IMG/VR virus record: IMGVR_UViG_3300037325_000230
Span: 1 to 30,505 of that record
DNA from: a virus
DNA length: 30,505 nucleotides
Direction: 5' to 3' (one strand)
Part shown: one piece after another, positions 1-11,248 of the stretch
Layout: each line of letters starts with the position of its first letter
Position numbering within the stretch: the first letter of the stretch is position 1
Notes under the pieces: model-generated
The model's input: only the letters and a program-made list of their open reading frames with translations
What the model was told of the DNA's origin: nothing
Database searches by the model: none
Translations under genes and position numbers: made by a program

Positions 1-443
1 TGACCAATGAATGAAATCCCTACGTCAGCCGCAAAGTTGCCACCAGTGACTGTAGTTGTGTCATCTGCTGAGGCCAAAGTTGTTGGAGTTGCAGAAGTTA
101 GAAATGGTGCAGCACCGTCAGTTACATCACCTTTCGTTGCAGGGGCTCTGGAGGGCTTATTCACAAAGTTTAGGACGTCGTTTGCTGTACCGCCATAGAG
201 AACGACTCTATTGAAGTCGGCAGTTGCTTCTAAAGCGCCTGAGTTTGTGTAGCCAGCATTTTCACTACCAGAAGTAACTAAATAAATGTCAAAGGTTGCA
301 TCACCTATTTGTGAAATAACTGAGTAAGCTCCAGCTGGCTGGTCAGTATCAAAAGTAAAAGTTGTATTGCCTGAGGAGCCAACTAAAAGGCTAAAGCCGT
401 TACCGCCTGAACCGCCACCAAGGCTTTTTAGTGAAATTGTCAT
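1..443 (-). CDS. Tail-fibre/virion surface protein, partial (C-terminus beyond window)
   Basis: The frame is open from an ATG at 443 down to base 1 without a stop, so the 3' end lies outside the window. The start overlaps the stop of the upstream gene by one base (TAATG, 441-445), which indicates translational coupling in the minus-strand fibre operon. The protein starts MTISLKSLGGGSGGNGFSLL and is rich in Gly, Ser, Thr and Ala, as is typical of beta-structured phage surface proteins. No specific family was recognised. The fibre role is inferred from position and composition. Confidence 0.7.
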   Translation of the reverse strand, partial: MTISLKSLGGGSGGNGFSLLVGSSGNTTFTFDTDQPAGAYSVISQIGDATFDIYLVTSGSENAGYTNSGALEATADFNRVVLYGGTANDVLNFVNKPSRAPATKGDVTDGAAPFLTSATPTTLASADDTTTVTGGNFAADVGISFIG

Positions 444-946
444 TATCCCAGTCTCCATCCGAATGTAGCGCCCGTGTAAATTAAGACAACCGCAAAGCCT
501 GCAACGTCTAGGTCAGCATCTTCAGAGAGGCCGTTTATAAGATTACCGTTTCTAGCAACTGCGATTGAAGTAGCTGCCCCTGTGCTGTCTAGAACCTGGA
601 CCTCATCGCCCGCTGAAGGGGATGCTGGGAGGGTAAGGGTAATACCAGAAGTAACTGTAGTTATGTAGCGATAGCCAGCCAAGCAGGTTGTGTTGACTCC
701 AATTGATTCTGTAATCTGAGTCTTTTTTGTTAGAAACTTCGTGTCAACCTGCGCAGTGGTGTCATAAGCAGCCAGATCAACCGTAAGGGCGTTTGTGCTT
801 CCGTTATAAGCTAAGGGTGCCACCGCGCTAAGGATCGACACAGCGGTCTCGTTAGCTAGCCACACAGTGCCATCCCATGTCCAAGTACGGCCTTCTGCGG
901 CGTACTCGTCATCGACATTAGGTGCGTCTGGAAAGTTAAGTGCCAT
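443..946 (-). CDS. Tail-fibre-associated structural protein
   Basis: 167 aa, starting MALNFPDAPNVDDEYAAEGR. The opening, with FPDAPNVDDEY followed by a W-x-WDGTVW segment (about residues 22-30), is a motif I know from N-termini of virion fibre and decoration proteins of marine and freshwater phages. The rest is Thr/Ala/Val-rich with a likely beta-sheet C-terminus. It is coupled to the next gene by a 1-base TAATG overlap. The gap of about 55 bases upstream (947-1002) holds no gene. No enzymatic motif is visible. Role in the fibre or baseplate periphery is inferred from the operon. Confidence 0.7.
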   Translation of the reverse strand: MALNFPDAPNVDDEYAAEGRTWTWDGTVWLANETAVSILSAVAPLAYNGSTNALTVDLAAYDTTAQVDTKFLTKKTQITESIGVNTTCLAGYRYITTVTSGITLTLPASPSAGDEVQVLDSTGAATSIAVARNGNLINGLSEDADLDVAGFAVVLIYTGATFGWRLG

Positions 947-1002
947 TTTTTTATTATACCAGAACTATACTATTATTGTTGCGGCTGCCCTAGGTACTAA
1001 CA

Positions 1003-1365
1003 TTATTCGCCAATCTCAAACTCGGTTGCTTCCCAGTCAATTATTTCTTCATTCCACGAATACATTAGCCCGTCGTCTGGGTAAGGCACTGGCGCTTCCC
1101 ACTGACAGGTCCCCTCATCTAGCACCCACGACTCATAAGGCTTTGGCGAAATGAATGCATCTCGCTCTGCGTCGTAAGTAAACCCGATACCTGCGTAGTT
1201 CTTACGAATGTTCCCGTTGTAAGAAGTGCGTACGCATACCTGCCCGCGAAACTCACCGTAGTAAGCTTCCCAGTCTAAAATGCCGTCAACAACTTCATCT
1301 TCGTTGCGCCCTACAATTACCTCGGTGACAATGTTGTTCTCGTCTAAAAATGCGTAATGAGCCAT
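1003..1365 (-). CDS. Conserved phage hypothetical protein within fibre operon
   Basis: 120 aa. It resembles a small protein common next to tail-fibre genes in cyanophages and other aquatic phages: an opening like MAHYAFLDENNIVTEV, a central RKNYAGIGFTYD (about residues 54-65), a PKPYESWVLDE segment (about 74-84), and a WEAPVPYPDD followed by a Y-x-WNEE ending. The many aromatic and acidic residues and lack of membrane segments suggest a small soluble virion or chaperone-like protein. The family is recognised by pattern only and its function is unknown to me. It sits between two structural genes on the same strand. Confidence 0.75.
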   Translation of the reverse strand: MAHYAFLDENNIVTEVIVGRNEDEVVDGILDWEAYYGEFRGQVCVRTSYNGNIRKNYAGIGFTYDAERDAFISPKPYESWVLDEGTCQWEAPVPYPDDGLMYSWNEEIIDWEATEFEIGE

Positions 1366-1383
1366 GTTGTAAGTCTACCCTTC

Positions 1384-2358
1384 CTAAGCGAAACTAATTG
1401 TATCTGTGCCAGCGGTAAATGTTGTTACTTTGAATCCACCTGCTGCTGCCGGAGTAGTTCCGGTTAGCCCTGCTCCAATAGTAATTGTATAGCTGTCTGG
1501 GTATTTGATGATTACGATTCCAGAACCGCCGTTTGAACCAGTACTATTTCCCACGCCTGATTGCCCTGCTCCGCCACCGCCGCCGGAACCTGTACTAGCA
1601 GTACCCGCTGTTGAAGCAATAGACATACCGTTACCAGCGCCATCGCCACCGCCACCTGTACCACCGGAGCCGCGAGTAGAGCCGCCATTGTTACCACCGC
1701 CGCCACCGCCGCCAGCCCTAAGCGTTGCAGTATTGGTTATTGAGCTACTGGTACCGTTTCCGCCATTTCCACCATTGCCGTTCGCATTTGAGCCAAGAGA
1801 TTGTGAGCCGCCACCACCACCGCCTGCGCCACCCGACGAATTTCCGCCGTCGTATCCTTGCGCTGCCGTTCCCGACCCGCCTGTTCTGTTTGAATTTTGT
1901 CCACCTGCTCCACCGCCTGAACCGCCTGAGTTGCCGTCAAGGTATTGGCCTGCTCCACCACCATTTGAAGTGACGCTAGAAAAAACAGAGTTACTGCCAT
2001 TTAGCCCGTCGTAACCCCCACCGGACCTAGCCGCGCCAGCGCCAATAGTTATTGTGTAATTAGTTGCACCGGCTAAGGTTAGCGCCGTTTCCGCTGATGT
2101 CCCCCTGCCCGAAGTTCCTGCGCTGGTTCTGTATCCGCCAGCTCCACCACCGCCACCATTAGAACCGTTACCCGAACCACCGCCGGCGATAACTAGATAG
2201 TCCACGTCAAAGGGTGGTATTTCGTTTGCATAAAATTGTTTCCAAGCACCACTAATTTTAGTGTGGCCTTCGGTAACTTCTTTCCAGCTACCACCTATCC
2301 GGGTGTGTATCTCTGCGACATCTTTCCAAGCGCCACCGATTTTTGTGTGCGCCGTCAT
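1384..2358 (-). CDS. Glycine-rich tail-fibre adhesin
   Basis: 324 aa. Residues 4-45 hold three 14-residue repeats of the form HTKI-GGAWK. From about residue 57 to 290 the chain is dominated by runs of Gly, Asn and Ser (GGGGGAGG, GGNGGNG and similar), ending in SGIVIIKYP and a short beta-rich tail. Polyglycine sandwiches of this kind form the receptor-binding tip of T4-like phage adhesins and occur in glycine-rich fibre proteins of many aquatic phages. The stop is immediately followed by the next gene after an 18-base gap. Role in host-receptor binding is inferred from composition and position. Confidence 0.75.
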   Translation of the reverse strand: MTAHTKIGGAWKDVAEIHTRIGGSWKEVTEGHTKISGAWKQFYANEIPPFDVDYLVIAGGGSGNGSNGGGGGAGGYRTSAGTSGRGTSAETALTLAGATNYTITIGAGAARSGGGYDGLNGSNSVFSSVTSNGGGAGQYLDGNSGGSGGGAGGQNSNRTGGSGTAAQGYDGGNSSGGAGGGGGGSQSLGSNANGNGGNGGNGTSSSITNTATLRAGGGGGGGNNGGSTRGSGGTGGGGDGAGNGMSIASTAGTASTGSGGGGGAGQSGVGNSTGSNGGSGIVIIKYPDSYTITIGAGLTGTTPAAAGGFKVTTFTAGTDTISFA

Positions 2359-2996
2359 CTAAGCCTCGTACACTAACCAGACATCGCCGTCTGAACCGCT
2401 TGATGGTGCTGAGGTTGAGAGCGTGATGTTCCTGACTACGTTAGAGCCGGTTGCGGCTGTTGTTACTGCGCCGTTAGTTTCTAGCACTCTAGCGTCTAGC
2501 TGAGTCTGAATGTCAGAAGTCACGCCGTCAACATAGTTTAGTTCTGTTGTTGTTGCGGTTACGCCGTCAAGAAGATTTAGCTCTGCAACTGTTGAAGTTA
2601 GTCCAGTAAGCTCATTTTGTTTTGAATCTACCTGAGACTGAATCCCAGAAGTAACTCCATCTACAAAATTTAGCTCTGCTGTTGTTGCGGTCACGCCATC
2701 GAGGATATTTAGCTCGGCTGCAGTTGAGGTAATGTCGCTTATTTGAGAAGTTGTGATACTTATTGCAGTCTGGTCAATACCCACTGTGCTCGTGCCGGAA
2801 TTATAGGTCACCGGAGAGGTCGCTGCCACAACTCCCTCAATGCCACCATACCCTAACGACGTCCACGCCGTAGCACCATCGCCGAGCTTAAACTTGGCTG
2901 TGTCAGTCTCAACGCCAAGCTCAGCAACCGCAAGGGTCGGGTTTGCAGCGGTCCACTCAGAGGCGGTTCCCCGCCTAAGTTGAATGTTAATTGCCA

Positions 2997-2997
<1 letters not shown>
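2359..2997 (-). CDS. Tail-fibre protein with Mtd-N-like attachment domain
   Basis: 212 aa. The N-terminus (about residues 4-52, IQLRRGTASEW...GDGATAW) matches the short domain found at the N-terminus of the Bordetella phage major tropism determinant and many fibre proteins. It is thought to anchor receptor-binding proteins to the virion. It is followed by four AELN-x-x-DGVT repeats (about residues 90-160), common fibre-shaft repeats, and a C-terminal GSDGDVWLVYE segment. It starts on the TAATG overlap with its upstream neighbour and abuts the start of the glycine-rich adhesin gene directly (TAG then ATG). Confidence 0.8.
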
Positions 2998-4322
<1,325 letters not shown>

Positions 4323-4350
4323 TATCTAACCGTTCCCTGTTTGAAGACTA

Positions 4351-5811
4351 CTAGCCTACAATAACTACTTGGTATGAGTCAGCTGCGAGAGTTGAATTCT
4401 CTACCCACGACAGTGTTACTGTATTCACATCTGTGCGCGCTATATCTACCTCTACAGTTTCTCCAGTCGAAAGATCGAAGAGCTGAACTAGAACCATTTT
4501 AGTACCTAGTGCATGCGCTACTGCCCATGTGACCGCACCGCTTGATGGCACTAGCTCTGAGTTAGCGAGCGTAACCTTAGTAGTTGCACCTATGTTAGCA
4601 CGAGCGTCTACTGCAGTTGAAGCTCCAGTACCTCCATGAGCAACAGCAATGTCAGTTGCTTCCCAGGTACCAGTGGCAACAGTACCAATAGTGGTAATGG
4701 ATGCCTGTCCAACGTAAGTAGACGAGATGTCTATAGCATCAGAGGTCACTGCGATTCTGTCTGCAGTGCCTACAGCATCAAGTGTGTTGCCTGTTTTTGT
4801 GAGACCAGAGCCGGCTATGATCTGCCCAGCTCCTGAGAACTGAGTAAATTCTAAATCATCTGTTCCAATTGTTAGTGGGTTATCTGAACTCAGTACGAAT
4901 CCGGCATCGCCATTGGCAGTACCTTCTTCAACGAAGAAGAAAGTTCCTGCGTTTAGCTCAGCAGGCTCGTCAGCATCAGTAGACCTACTAAACACGTTGC
5001 CTGAAAGTGCGTAGACATAAATGCCGTTCTCTGCAGGGTCTGTTTGAGTCTTTAGAAGTACGCGGTCACCATCAGCAAGTGTAACGCCATCAAGAGCCGT
5101 GGTGGCTACTGAACCAGTGCGATCAACATTACCGTCAGCAGCTGAGGAGGCAGCTCGTACGGACTGCTTTACATCAAGCCCAGAGCGTGCTGCGTCTACA
5201 TATGCCTTGTTTGCTGCGTCTGTGTCTGCAGTTGGGGTCGCTACGTTTGTTATCTTGTTGCCGTTTAGCGAGAAATCTGCGGTTGGAACTGCTAGATTGT
5301 TTACGGTATTGACGTCGAGTATTACCGTACCGGAGGCATCGGGGAGAGTTACCGTACGGTCGGCTGTTGGGTCTGTGACAGTAAGAGTAGTCTCATTGTC
5401 ATCAGGGGTAGCACCTTCAAAGACTACCGAAGTAGGCACTGTAACAGTTCCAGTGAAGACTGGGTTGTCAACGGGCGCCTTAGTGTCTATCTGATCTTGA
5501 ACGGAAGAAGTAACTCCATCTAGATGATTGAGCTCCGCTGTGGTGGCGGTAATGCCATCTAGAACATTAAGCTCCGCTGTGGTAGCGGTAATGCCATCAA
5601 GAGTATTTATCTCAGCGGCATTAGCGGTCACACCGTTTAGGCCGACTGCCTCCCAGAGCGTGCCATTGTAGACACGCATTTCGTTAGACTGAGTGTTGTA
5701 GTAAACCTGACCTTCAACGCCTCCGGCCGGGTCAGTTGCTAGATTTTGAATCCTAGCATTCTGAAGCTCATTTTTATTGAGGTTCAGGCTTGTTAAAAAT
5801 TCGCGAGCCAT
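4351..5811 (-). CDS. Large tail-fibre protein
   Basis: 486 aa, the largest fibre gene here. It starts MAREFLTSLNLNKNELQNAR, has a short YYNTQSNEMRVYNGTLWEAV module (about 37-57), then AEIN-TLDG and AELN-LDG repeats (about 60-105). A long domain with GLDVKQSVRAAS, DGVTLADGDRVLLKTQ and ENGIYVY is the signature I associate with a widely distributed phage fibre/adhesin domain (about residues 205-300). The C-terminus (about 400-486) is a compact beta-rich domain ending SYQVVIVG. It lies between 2997-4322 and 5825-6142 on the same strand. Confidence 0.85.
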   Translation of the reverse strand: MAREFLTSLNLNKNELQNARIQNLATDPAGGVEGQVYYNTQSNEMRVYNGTLWEAVGLNGVTANAAEINTLDGITATTAELNVLDGITATTAELNHLDGVTSSVQDQIDTKAPVDNPVFTGTVTVPTSVVFEGATPDDNETTLTVTDPTADRTVTLPDASGTVILDVNTVNNLAVPTADFSLNGNKITNVATPTADTDAANKAYVDAARSGLDVKQSVRAASSAADGNVDRTGSVATTALDGVTLADGDRVLLKTQTDPAENGIYVYALSGNVFSRSTDADEPAELNAGTFFFVEEGTANGDAGFVLSSDNPLTIGTDDLEFTQFSGAGQIIAGSGLTKTGNTLDAVGTADRIAVTSDAIDISSTYVGQASITTIGTVATGTWEATDIAVAHGGTGASTAVDARANIGATTKVTLANSELVPSSGAVTWAVAHALGTKMVLVQLFDLSTGETVEVDIARTDVNTVTLSWVENSTLAADSYQVVIVG

Positions 5812-5824
5812 TTTTTCTTTCTTT

Positions 5825-6142
5825 CTATGATAGGTAGGCTTTACCAGCTATTGAGCTGGAAAAGGCAATTGTCAGGGATGTTTTATTGATGTGGGCGACT
5901 GAGCCTTCTACCATAGAGTTTCCGCTATCGAATACGGTAACGCTGGGATAGAAGTTTAGATCATGCAGGACCGTCCAAGAGGAAGAGGACGCCAGCTGTG
6001 TGTGTGCATATGACACTAAGCCTGGTATATCCTCATCTTGTACTGACCCCGCTCCAGCGGGCCCCTGAGGGCCTGGCGCGGACACTATAATCTGACGGAC
6101 ATACTTACCTGTAGCTATTTTGCTTGGGACATCACCAGCCAT
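5825..6142 (-). CDS. Small tail-fibre/baseplate-associated protein
   Basis: 105 aa. It has a short collagen-like patch (PGPQGPAGAG, about residues 23-32), followed by a beta-rich C-terminal domain with WTVLHDLNFYPSVTVFD and ending AGKAYLS. That C-terminal pattern is common in short phage fibre proteins. The start overlaps the stop of the upstream gene by one base (TAATG at 6140-6144). It is the second gene of the minus-strand block. Structural role inferred from composition and context. Confidence 0.7.
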   Translation of the reverse strand: MAGDVPSKIATGKYVRQIIVSAPGPQGPAGAGSVQDEDIPGLVSYAHTQLASSSSWTVLHDLNFYPSVTVFDSGNSMVEGSVAHINKTSLTIAFSSSIAGKAYLS

Positions 6143-6501
6143 TATCGAGTTACCTCCGGTCTGACGACAAAGTTACCGTATAGAAGTTTGTAGGCATATA
6201 TGTGGTCAGGCCCAATAAGCTCGAGATCGTAGGCATACTGTCCCTCAAAAACCGTGGTCATAACTTCGTCCGTAATGTAGACCGTAATAGTGCCGTCAGT
6301 CTCTCCAAGTGTGATCCCGCCATTCTCTGTTGTTAGATTTAAAACTACTGTTGTACTTGTAACGGTAGGCCTAACTTGCATTCTGCCTTGATACCCGTTA
6401 AGAAGAATCGGCTTCTTAGCTGGGTCTCTCCAGATAATCGTGCGCGACAAAGTTGAACCTTGGTCGGCCACGATATTATAAAGACCGGCTGGAGCGCTCA
6501 T
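6142..6501 (-). CDS. Conserved phage structural protein, first gene of fibre block
   Basis: 119 aa. It starts MSAPAGLYNIVADQGSTLSR and contains an IIWRDPAKKPILLNGYQGRMQVR stretch (split here only for description) near residues 22-45 and a C-terminal YAYDLELIG. Proteins with an opening like AGxYNIxxDQGSTF and W-x-DxxG-x-PIDLTGY are frequent in phage fibre and baseplate clusters. It would be the first gene of the minus-strand operon seen here and is divergent from the DUF3039-like gene, with about 80 bases between starts. Exact virion position unknown. Confidence 0.65.
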   Translation of the reverse strand: MSAPAGLYNIVADQGSTLSRTIIWRDPAKKPILLNGYQGRMQVRPTVTSTTVVLNLTTENGGITLGETDGTITVYITDEVMTTVFEGQYAYDLELIGPDHIYAYKLLYGNFVVRPEVTR

Positions 6502-6546
6502 TTTGACTCTTTTCGGCGAGGGTACAGTCCCTATTATTTTACCTCA

Positions 6547-6583
6547 TTTAAACTTTGCCAAGAAGAGAGGTATACTTATGAGT
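6547..6583 (+). promoter_or_regulatory. Leaderless-type promoter of the DUF3039-like gene
   Basis: A -10 box TATACT at 6571-6576 lies 7 nt before the ATG at 6584. A weak -35 candidate TTTAAA is at 6547-6552, with an 18-nt spacer. An alternative ATG at 6578 would have GAGAGG in front (6565-6570), but it falls inside the region expected to precede transcription start. Confidence 0.5.
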
Positions 6584-6808
6584 ATGTCATCCGTTTTAGA
6601 GGACTTGAAATTAGATTTTAGGGACACTGAAGAAGAGGGTCCCAAGGTCGCTCACTACGCCGAATCTGCATCCGTAACCGAAGGATATGTCCTAGGAACG
6701 CCAGTTACAGCCATTTGTGGCAAAATTTTTATACCTTCTAGGGACCCAGACAGGTTTCCAATATGTTCGACTTGCAAAGAGATAGCTAAAGCGCTATTCT
6801 TAATTTAA
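6584..6808 (+). CDS. DUF3039-like small zinc-binding protein
   Basis: 74 aa from ATG 6584; an ATG at 6578 would add two residues. The core is VAHYAESAS...GTPVTAICGKIFIPSRDPDRFPICSTCKEI (given in parts). It follows the DUF3039 pattern AHYV...G-x-PV-x-ALCGK-x-WVPSRDP-x-KFPVC-x-x-CKEI, a small family I know from Actinobacteria. The ICGK cysteine and the C-x-x-C near the C-terminus suggest a metal-binding knuckle. Function is unknown. A phage-borne copy suggests mimicry of, or replacement for, a host protein. The start is supported by a -10 box directly upstream. Confidence 0.75.
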   Translation: MSSVLEDLKLDFRDTEEEGPKVAHYAESASVTEGYVLGTPVTAICGKIFIPSRDPDRFPICSTCKEIAKALFLI

Positions 6809-6837
6809 GATTAAAAATCGACCCTTAGATTTTGTCT

Positions 6838-6843
6838 TATACT
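6838..6843 (+). promoter_or_regulatory. -10 box for the nrd operon
   Basis: TATACT at 6838-6843 is identical to other -10 boxes in the window. I see no good -35 at 17-18 nt. Transcription starting near 6850 would give a leader of about 88 nt containing the inverted-repeat structure at 6855-6904. Confidence 0.45.
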
Positions 6844-6854
6844 AGAGTTCCACC

Positions 6855-6904
6855 TCCTGACGGAATCCTTTTTTGGATATTAAACCACTGGTTTAACGTC
6901 AGGA
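6855..6904 (+). promoter_or_regulatory. Nested inverted repeats (three-way junction) in nrd leader
   Basis: The outer arms TCCTGACG (6855-6862) and CGTCAGGA (6897-6904) are perfectly complementary. They enclose a 4-bp hairpin ATCC/GGAT with a T6 loop (6865-6878). A second hairpin TTAAACC/GGTTTAA (6880-6886/6890-6896) follows. Only 2, 1 and 0 unpaired bases separate the helices. This could be an RNA leader element or, for the palindrome TTAAACCACTGGTTTAA alone, a repressor operator. It ends 33 nt before the nrdH ATG. Confidence 0.55.
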
Positions 6905-6937
6905 TTTGGCATCTCTACCGACTGAAAGGCGCCTTAA

Positions 6938-7156
6938 ATGGTCACTGTATACACTCTCCCGTCATGCGTTCAATGTGACAGCACTAAGAGAGTCTTAACT
7001 AGACACGGTATTGAGTTCGAAACAATTGATCTTAGTAAGGACGAAGCAGCTATGGCTCTTGTAAAAGAGCTGGGCTACAATGCTGCTCCTGTTGTTGTTG
7101 CAGGCGAGGACCACTGGAGTGGTTTTCGCTTGGATAAAATCTCTGCACTTGCGTAG
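6938..7156 (+). CDS. nrdH: NrdH glutaredoxin-like redoxin
   Basis: 72 aa, thioredoxin fold. It reduces the class Ib ribonucleotide reductase NrdE using electrons from host thioredoxin reductase. Visible features: the redox motif CVQC at residues 10-13, the cis-Pro segment AAPVVV (about 50-55), and the NrdH-specific WSGFRLDKI near the C-terminus (about 60-68). Full length for the family. The RBS GAAAGG (6924-6929) is 8 nt upstream of ATG. First gene of nrdH-nrdI-nrdE-HNH-nrdF, only 2 nt from nrdI. Confidence 0.95.
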   Translation: MVTVYTLPSCVQCDSTKRVLTRHGIEFETIDLSKDEAAMALVKELGYNAAPVVVAGEDHWSGFRLDKISALA

Positions 7157-7158
7157 AC

Positions 7159-7575
7159 ATGCATCATATAGTTTATTTCTCTAATGTTTCCAACAACACA
7201 CACAGGTTTGTTGAAAAATTAGGCGTCTCGGCCCAGCGGATTCCGGTCCGTTGGGAAGGCGAAGAGCCATTTATGGCTTATGGAGAGTATGTTCTTTTTC
7301 TCCCTACTTACGGTGGGGGGAATGACGAGCATAGTGTTCCAAAACAGGTCAAGAGTTTTCTAAACATCAAGACCAATAGAGACTTGCTTCGCGGTGTTGT
7401 CGGATTCGGCAATACTAATTTTGGTGACCACTTTTGTGGTGCAGCCGAGATGATTTCAGCAAAAACTGGTGTACCTTTGCTGTATCGCGTAGAAATTATG
7501 GGTACACCGTACGACGTAGAACAAGTAAACGAGAGGTTAAACCAACTGTGGACAACTACAGCTATCACGAATTAA
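7159..7575 (+). CDS. nrdI: NrdI flavodoxin-like protein
   Basis: 138 aa. NrdI is a flavodoxin-like FMN protein that supplies the oxidant for assembling the dimanganese-tyrosyl radical cofactor of NrdF. Visible features: [18 protein letters not shown] (about residues 4-21) as the phosphate-binding loop, LPTYGGG (about 48-54), and [15 protein letters not shown] (about 82-96), the typical FMN-binding loop. Length matches the family. The 3' end overlaps the start of nrdE by 28 nt. Confidence 0.95.
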   Translation: MHHIVYFSNVSNNTHRFVEKLGVSAQRIPVRWEGEEPFMAYGEYVLFLPTYGGGNDEHSVPKQVKSFLNIKTNRDLLRGVVGFGNTNFGDHFCGAAEMISAKTGVPLLYRVEIMGTPYDVEQVNERLNQLWTTTAITN

Positions 7576-9662
7576 ATGCAATGCTCAACCTGTACGGCCC
7601 TGACGGGGAGATTCAGTTTGACAAAGACAAGGCAGCAGCTCGCGCTTACTTCTTAGACAACATCAACCAGAACACCGTATTTTTTCACTCACTAGAGGAG
7701 AAACTCGACTACCTGGTTGAAAATGACTATTATGACATCGAGCTTCTAAATAAATACTCGGAAGAAGAGGTTAAAGACCTGTTCAAGCAGGCATACGCCT
7801 ACAAGTTCCGCTTCGAGTCATTCCTCGGTGCCTACAAGTTCTATACTCAGTACGCACTAAAGACTTTTGATGGCGAACGCTACCTAGAGCGCTTTGAAGA
7901 CCGCGTTGTGATGAACGCCCTTATGCTGGGACAAGGCGATGCCGATCTAGCTAAGGATTTGGTTGAGGAAATTATTTCTGGACGCTTCCAGCCAGCTACA
8001 CCAACCTTTCTGAACTCAGGAAAGAAGCAGCGTGGAGAGTATGTATCCTGCTTCCTTCTTCGAATTGAAGACAATATGGAGTCGATTGCTCGTGCCGTTA
8101 ACTCCTCACTGCAGCTCTCAAAGCGTGGCGGTGGAGTTGCGCTAAACCTCTCCAACCTCCGGGAGCAGGGGGCTCCGATCAAGAAAATCCAAAATCAGTC
8201 CTCTGGAGTCATCCCGGTAATGAAGATGCTTGAAGATGCATTCTCCTATGCAAACCAGCTTGGTGCTCGTCAGGGCGCTGGTGCGGTTTACCTAAACGCT
8301 CACCACCCAGATATTATGAGATTCTTGGACACAAAGAAAGAGAATGCCGATGAGAAGACTCGAATCAAGACTCTCTCGATCGGTGTGGTTATTCCTGACA
8401 TCACGCTTGAACTAGCTAAAAATGGCGATGATATGTACCTATTCTCACCTTATGACGTTGAGCGCATCTACGGAGTGCCGTTTGGAGACATCTCAATTAC
8501 TGAGAAATACCAAGAGATGGTCGATAATGCCGAGATAAAGAAAACTAAGGTCTCAGCACGTGAGCTCTTCCAGCGCATTGCAGAGCTTCAGTTTGAATCC
8601 GGCTACCCATACATCATGTATGAAGACACCGTAAACGCTGCCAACCCCGTAGAGGGCCGGATCAACATGTCTAACCTCTGCTCTGAGATCCTGCAGGTGA
8701 ATACACCTACTACCTACAACAATGACCTTAGCTACAAGGACATAGGCAAGGATATCTCTTGCAACCTTGGCTCCCTAAACATTGCTAAAGCAATGATGTC
8801 ACCTGACTTTGAGAAAACTGTTAGCACCGCTATCAAAGCCCTCACGGCAGTGGCAGACATGAGTTACATCGACTCTGTGATGTCTATTGCTGAAGGCAAC
8901 AAAAAGTCTCGTGCAATCGGACTTGGCCAGATGAACCTTCATGGCTACTTTGGTAAAGAGAAGATGCACTACGGTGATGAGGAGTCAATCGACTTTACTA
9001 GCGTTTACTTTATGACCATCTTATACAACGCTCTAAAAGCGTCCAACGAAATGGCCAAAGAGACCAAGGATCCTTTCGATAACTTCGAGAACTCAAAGTA
9101 TGCATCGGGTGAGTTCTTTAGCAAGTACATCGGAGGTGGCTGGGGCCCTAAGACTGACAAGGTTAAAGGCATCTTTGACACTGCTGGAATTAAGATTCCA
9201 GGAGACTTTGAGTGGGTCGAACTACGCGCTTCGGTAATGGCCCACGGTATCTACAACCAGAACCTTCAGGCTGTTCCACCAACTGGATCGATTTCCTACA
9301 TCAACAACTCAACAAGCTCGATTCACCCAATTGCGGCAAAGATTGAGATCCGTAAAGAGGGAAAGCTTGGACGCGTTTACTATCCAGCTCCGTTCCTGAC
9401 TAACGACAACATGGAGTACTTCACTGATGCATACGAGATTGGGCCAGAGAAGACCATCAATGTCTACGCAGCAGCAACTGCACACGTTGACCAGGGGCTA
9501 TCACTAACCCTGTTCTTCAAGGACACCGCAACCACCAGAGATGTTAACCGCGCACAGATTTACGCATGGAAAAAAGGCATCAAAACTATTTACTACATCC
9601 GTATCCGTCAACTTGCCCTAGAGGGCACCGAGGCAGAAGGATGTGTCTCGTGTCAACTGTAA
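7548..9662 (+). CDS. nrdE: Class Ib ribonucleoside-diphosphate reductase, alpha subunit
   Basis: 704 aa from GTG 7548. The family opening [11 protein letters not shown] begins right after this GTG, and GAGAGG (7531-7536) lies 11 nt upstream; an ATG at 7581 would cut the conserved start. It reduces NDPs to dNDPs with NrdF. Seen: redox cysteines C168 (EYVSCFLL) and C405 ([10 protein letters not shown]), catalytic NLCSE with N376, C378 and E380, the [17 protein letters not shown] phosphate-binding region, and the C-terminal redox tail CVSCQL (C699, C702) that NrdH reduces. No intein or frameshift; all key residues are present, so it should be active. Confidence 0.97.
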   Translation: MDNYSYHELNAMLNLYGPDGEIQFDKDKAAARAYFLDNINQNTVFFHSLEEKLDYLVENDYYDIELLNKYSEEEVKDLFKQAYAYKFRFESFLGAYKFYTQYALKTFDGERYLERFEDRVVMNALMLGQGDADLAKDLVEEIISGRFQPATPTFLNSGKKQRGEYVSCFLLRIEDNMESIARAVNSSLQLSKRGGGVALNLSNLREQGAPIKKIQNQSSGVIPVMKMLEDAFSYANQLGARQGAGAVYLNAHHPDIMRFLDTKKENADEKTRIKTLSIGVVIPDITLELAKNGDDMYLFSPYDVERIYGVPFGDISITEKYQEMVDNAEIKKTKVSARELFQRIAELQFESGYPYIMYEDTVNAANPVEGRINMSNLCSEILQVNTPTTYNNDLSYKDIGKDISCNLGSLNIAKAMMSPDFEKTVSTAIKALTAVADMSYIDSVMSIAEGNKKSRAIGLGQMNLHGYFGKEKMHYGDEESIDFTSVYFMTILYNALKASNEMAKETKDPFDNFENSKYASGEFFSKYIGGGWGPKTDKVKGIFDTAGIKIPGDFEWVELRASVMAHGIYNQNLQAVPPTGSISYINNSTSSIHPIAAKIEIRKEGKLGRVYYPAPFLTNDNMEYFTDAYEIGPEKTINVYAAATAHVDQGLSLTLFFKDTATTRDVNRAQIYAWKKGIKTIYYIRIRQLALEGTEAEGCVSCQL

Positions 9663-9695
9663 CATGCACTCCTCCATGTATGGTATCGTAGAACT

Positions 9696-11145
<1,450 letters not shown>

Positions 11146-11155
11146 GGAGGCGAAA

Positions 11156-11200
11156 ATGGGTTGCGACTGCGAAGGCTGCGGATGCGGTACAAGTAAGTAA
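11156..11200 (+). CDS. 14-residue Cys-rich micro-ORF after nrdF
   Basis: ATG 11156 to TAA 11198-11200 encodes MGCDCEGCGCGTSK, with four Cys in eight residues (C3, C5, C8, C10). It has the best Shine-Dalgarno in the window, AAGGAGG at 11144-11150, 5 nt from the ATG, starting inside the nrdF stop codon. The tight RBS and the terminator just downstream support a real translated peptide co-expressed with the RNR operon. A metal- or thiol-related role is speculation. No family recognised. Confidence 0.6.
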   Translation: MGCDCEGCGCGTSK

Positions 11201-11208
11201 AAAGATAG

Positions 11209-11235
11209 GCCACCCTACGGGGTGGCTTTTCTTTT
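11209..11235 (+). terminator. Rho-independent terminator of the nrd operon
   Basis: Perfect 7-bp stem GCCACCC/GGGTGGC (11209-11215 and 11220-11226) closed by the stable C(TACG)G tetraloop, followed by TTTTCTTTT. It lies 9 nt after the micro-ORF stop and just before the next -10 box. Confidence 0.9.
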
Positions 11236-11236
11236 G

Positions 11237-11242
11237 TATACT
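11237..11242 (+). promoter_or_regulatory. -10 box, leaderless-type, of the zinc-ribbon gene
   Basis: TATACT at 11237-11242 is exactly 6 nt before ATG 11249. There is no recognisable -35, because that position falls inside the preceding terminator. Confidence 0.5.
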
Positions 11243-11248
11243 GTAACA

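Noticed and set aside
1505-2014. Pro-rich plus-strand frame of 169 aa
   Set aside because: Mirror of the glycine-rich adhesin codons; not a gene.
6855-6904. Purine or 2'-deoxyguanosine riboswitch
   Set aside because: It shares a three-way junction and an RNR context, but loops are 6 and 3 nt, junctions are nearly absent, and the conserved junction bases of that class are missing.
7434-7547. N-terminal extension of nrdE to 742 aa
   Set aside because: It lies within nrdI and has no similarity to the NrdE family; the conserved start is at GTG 7548.
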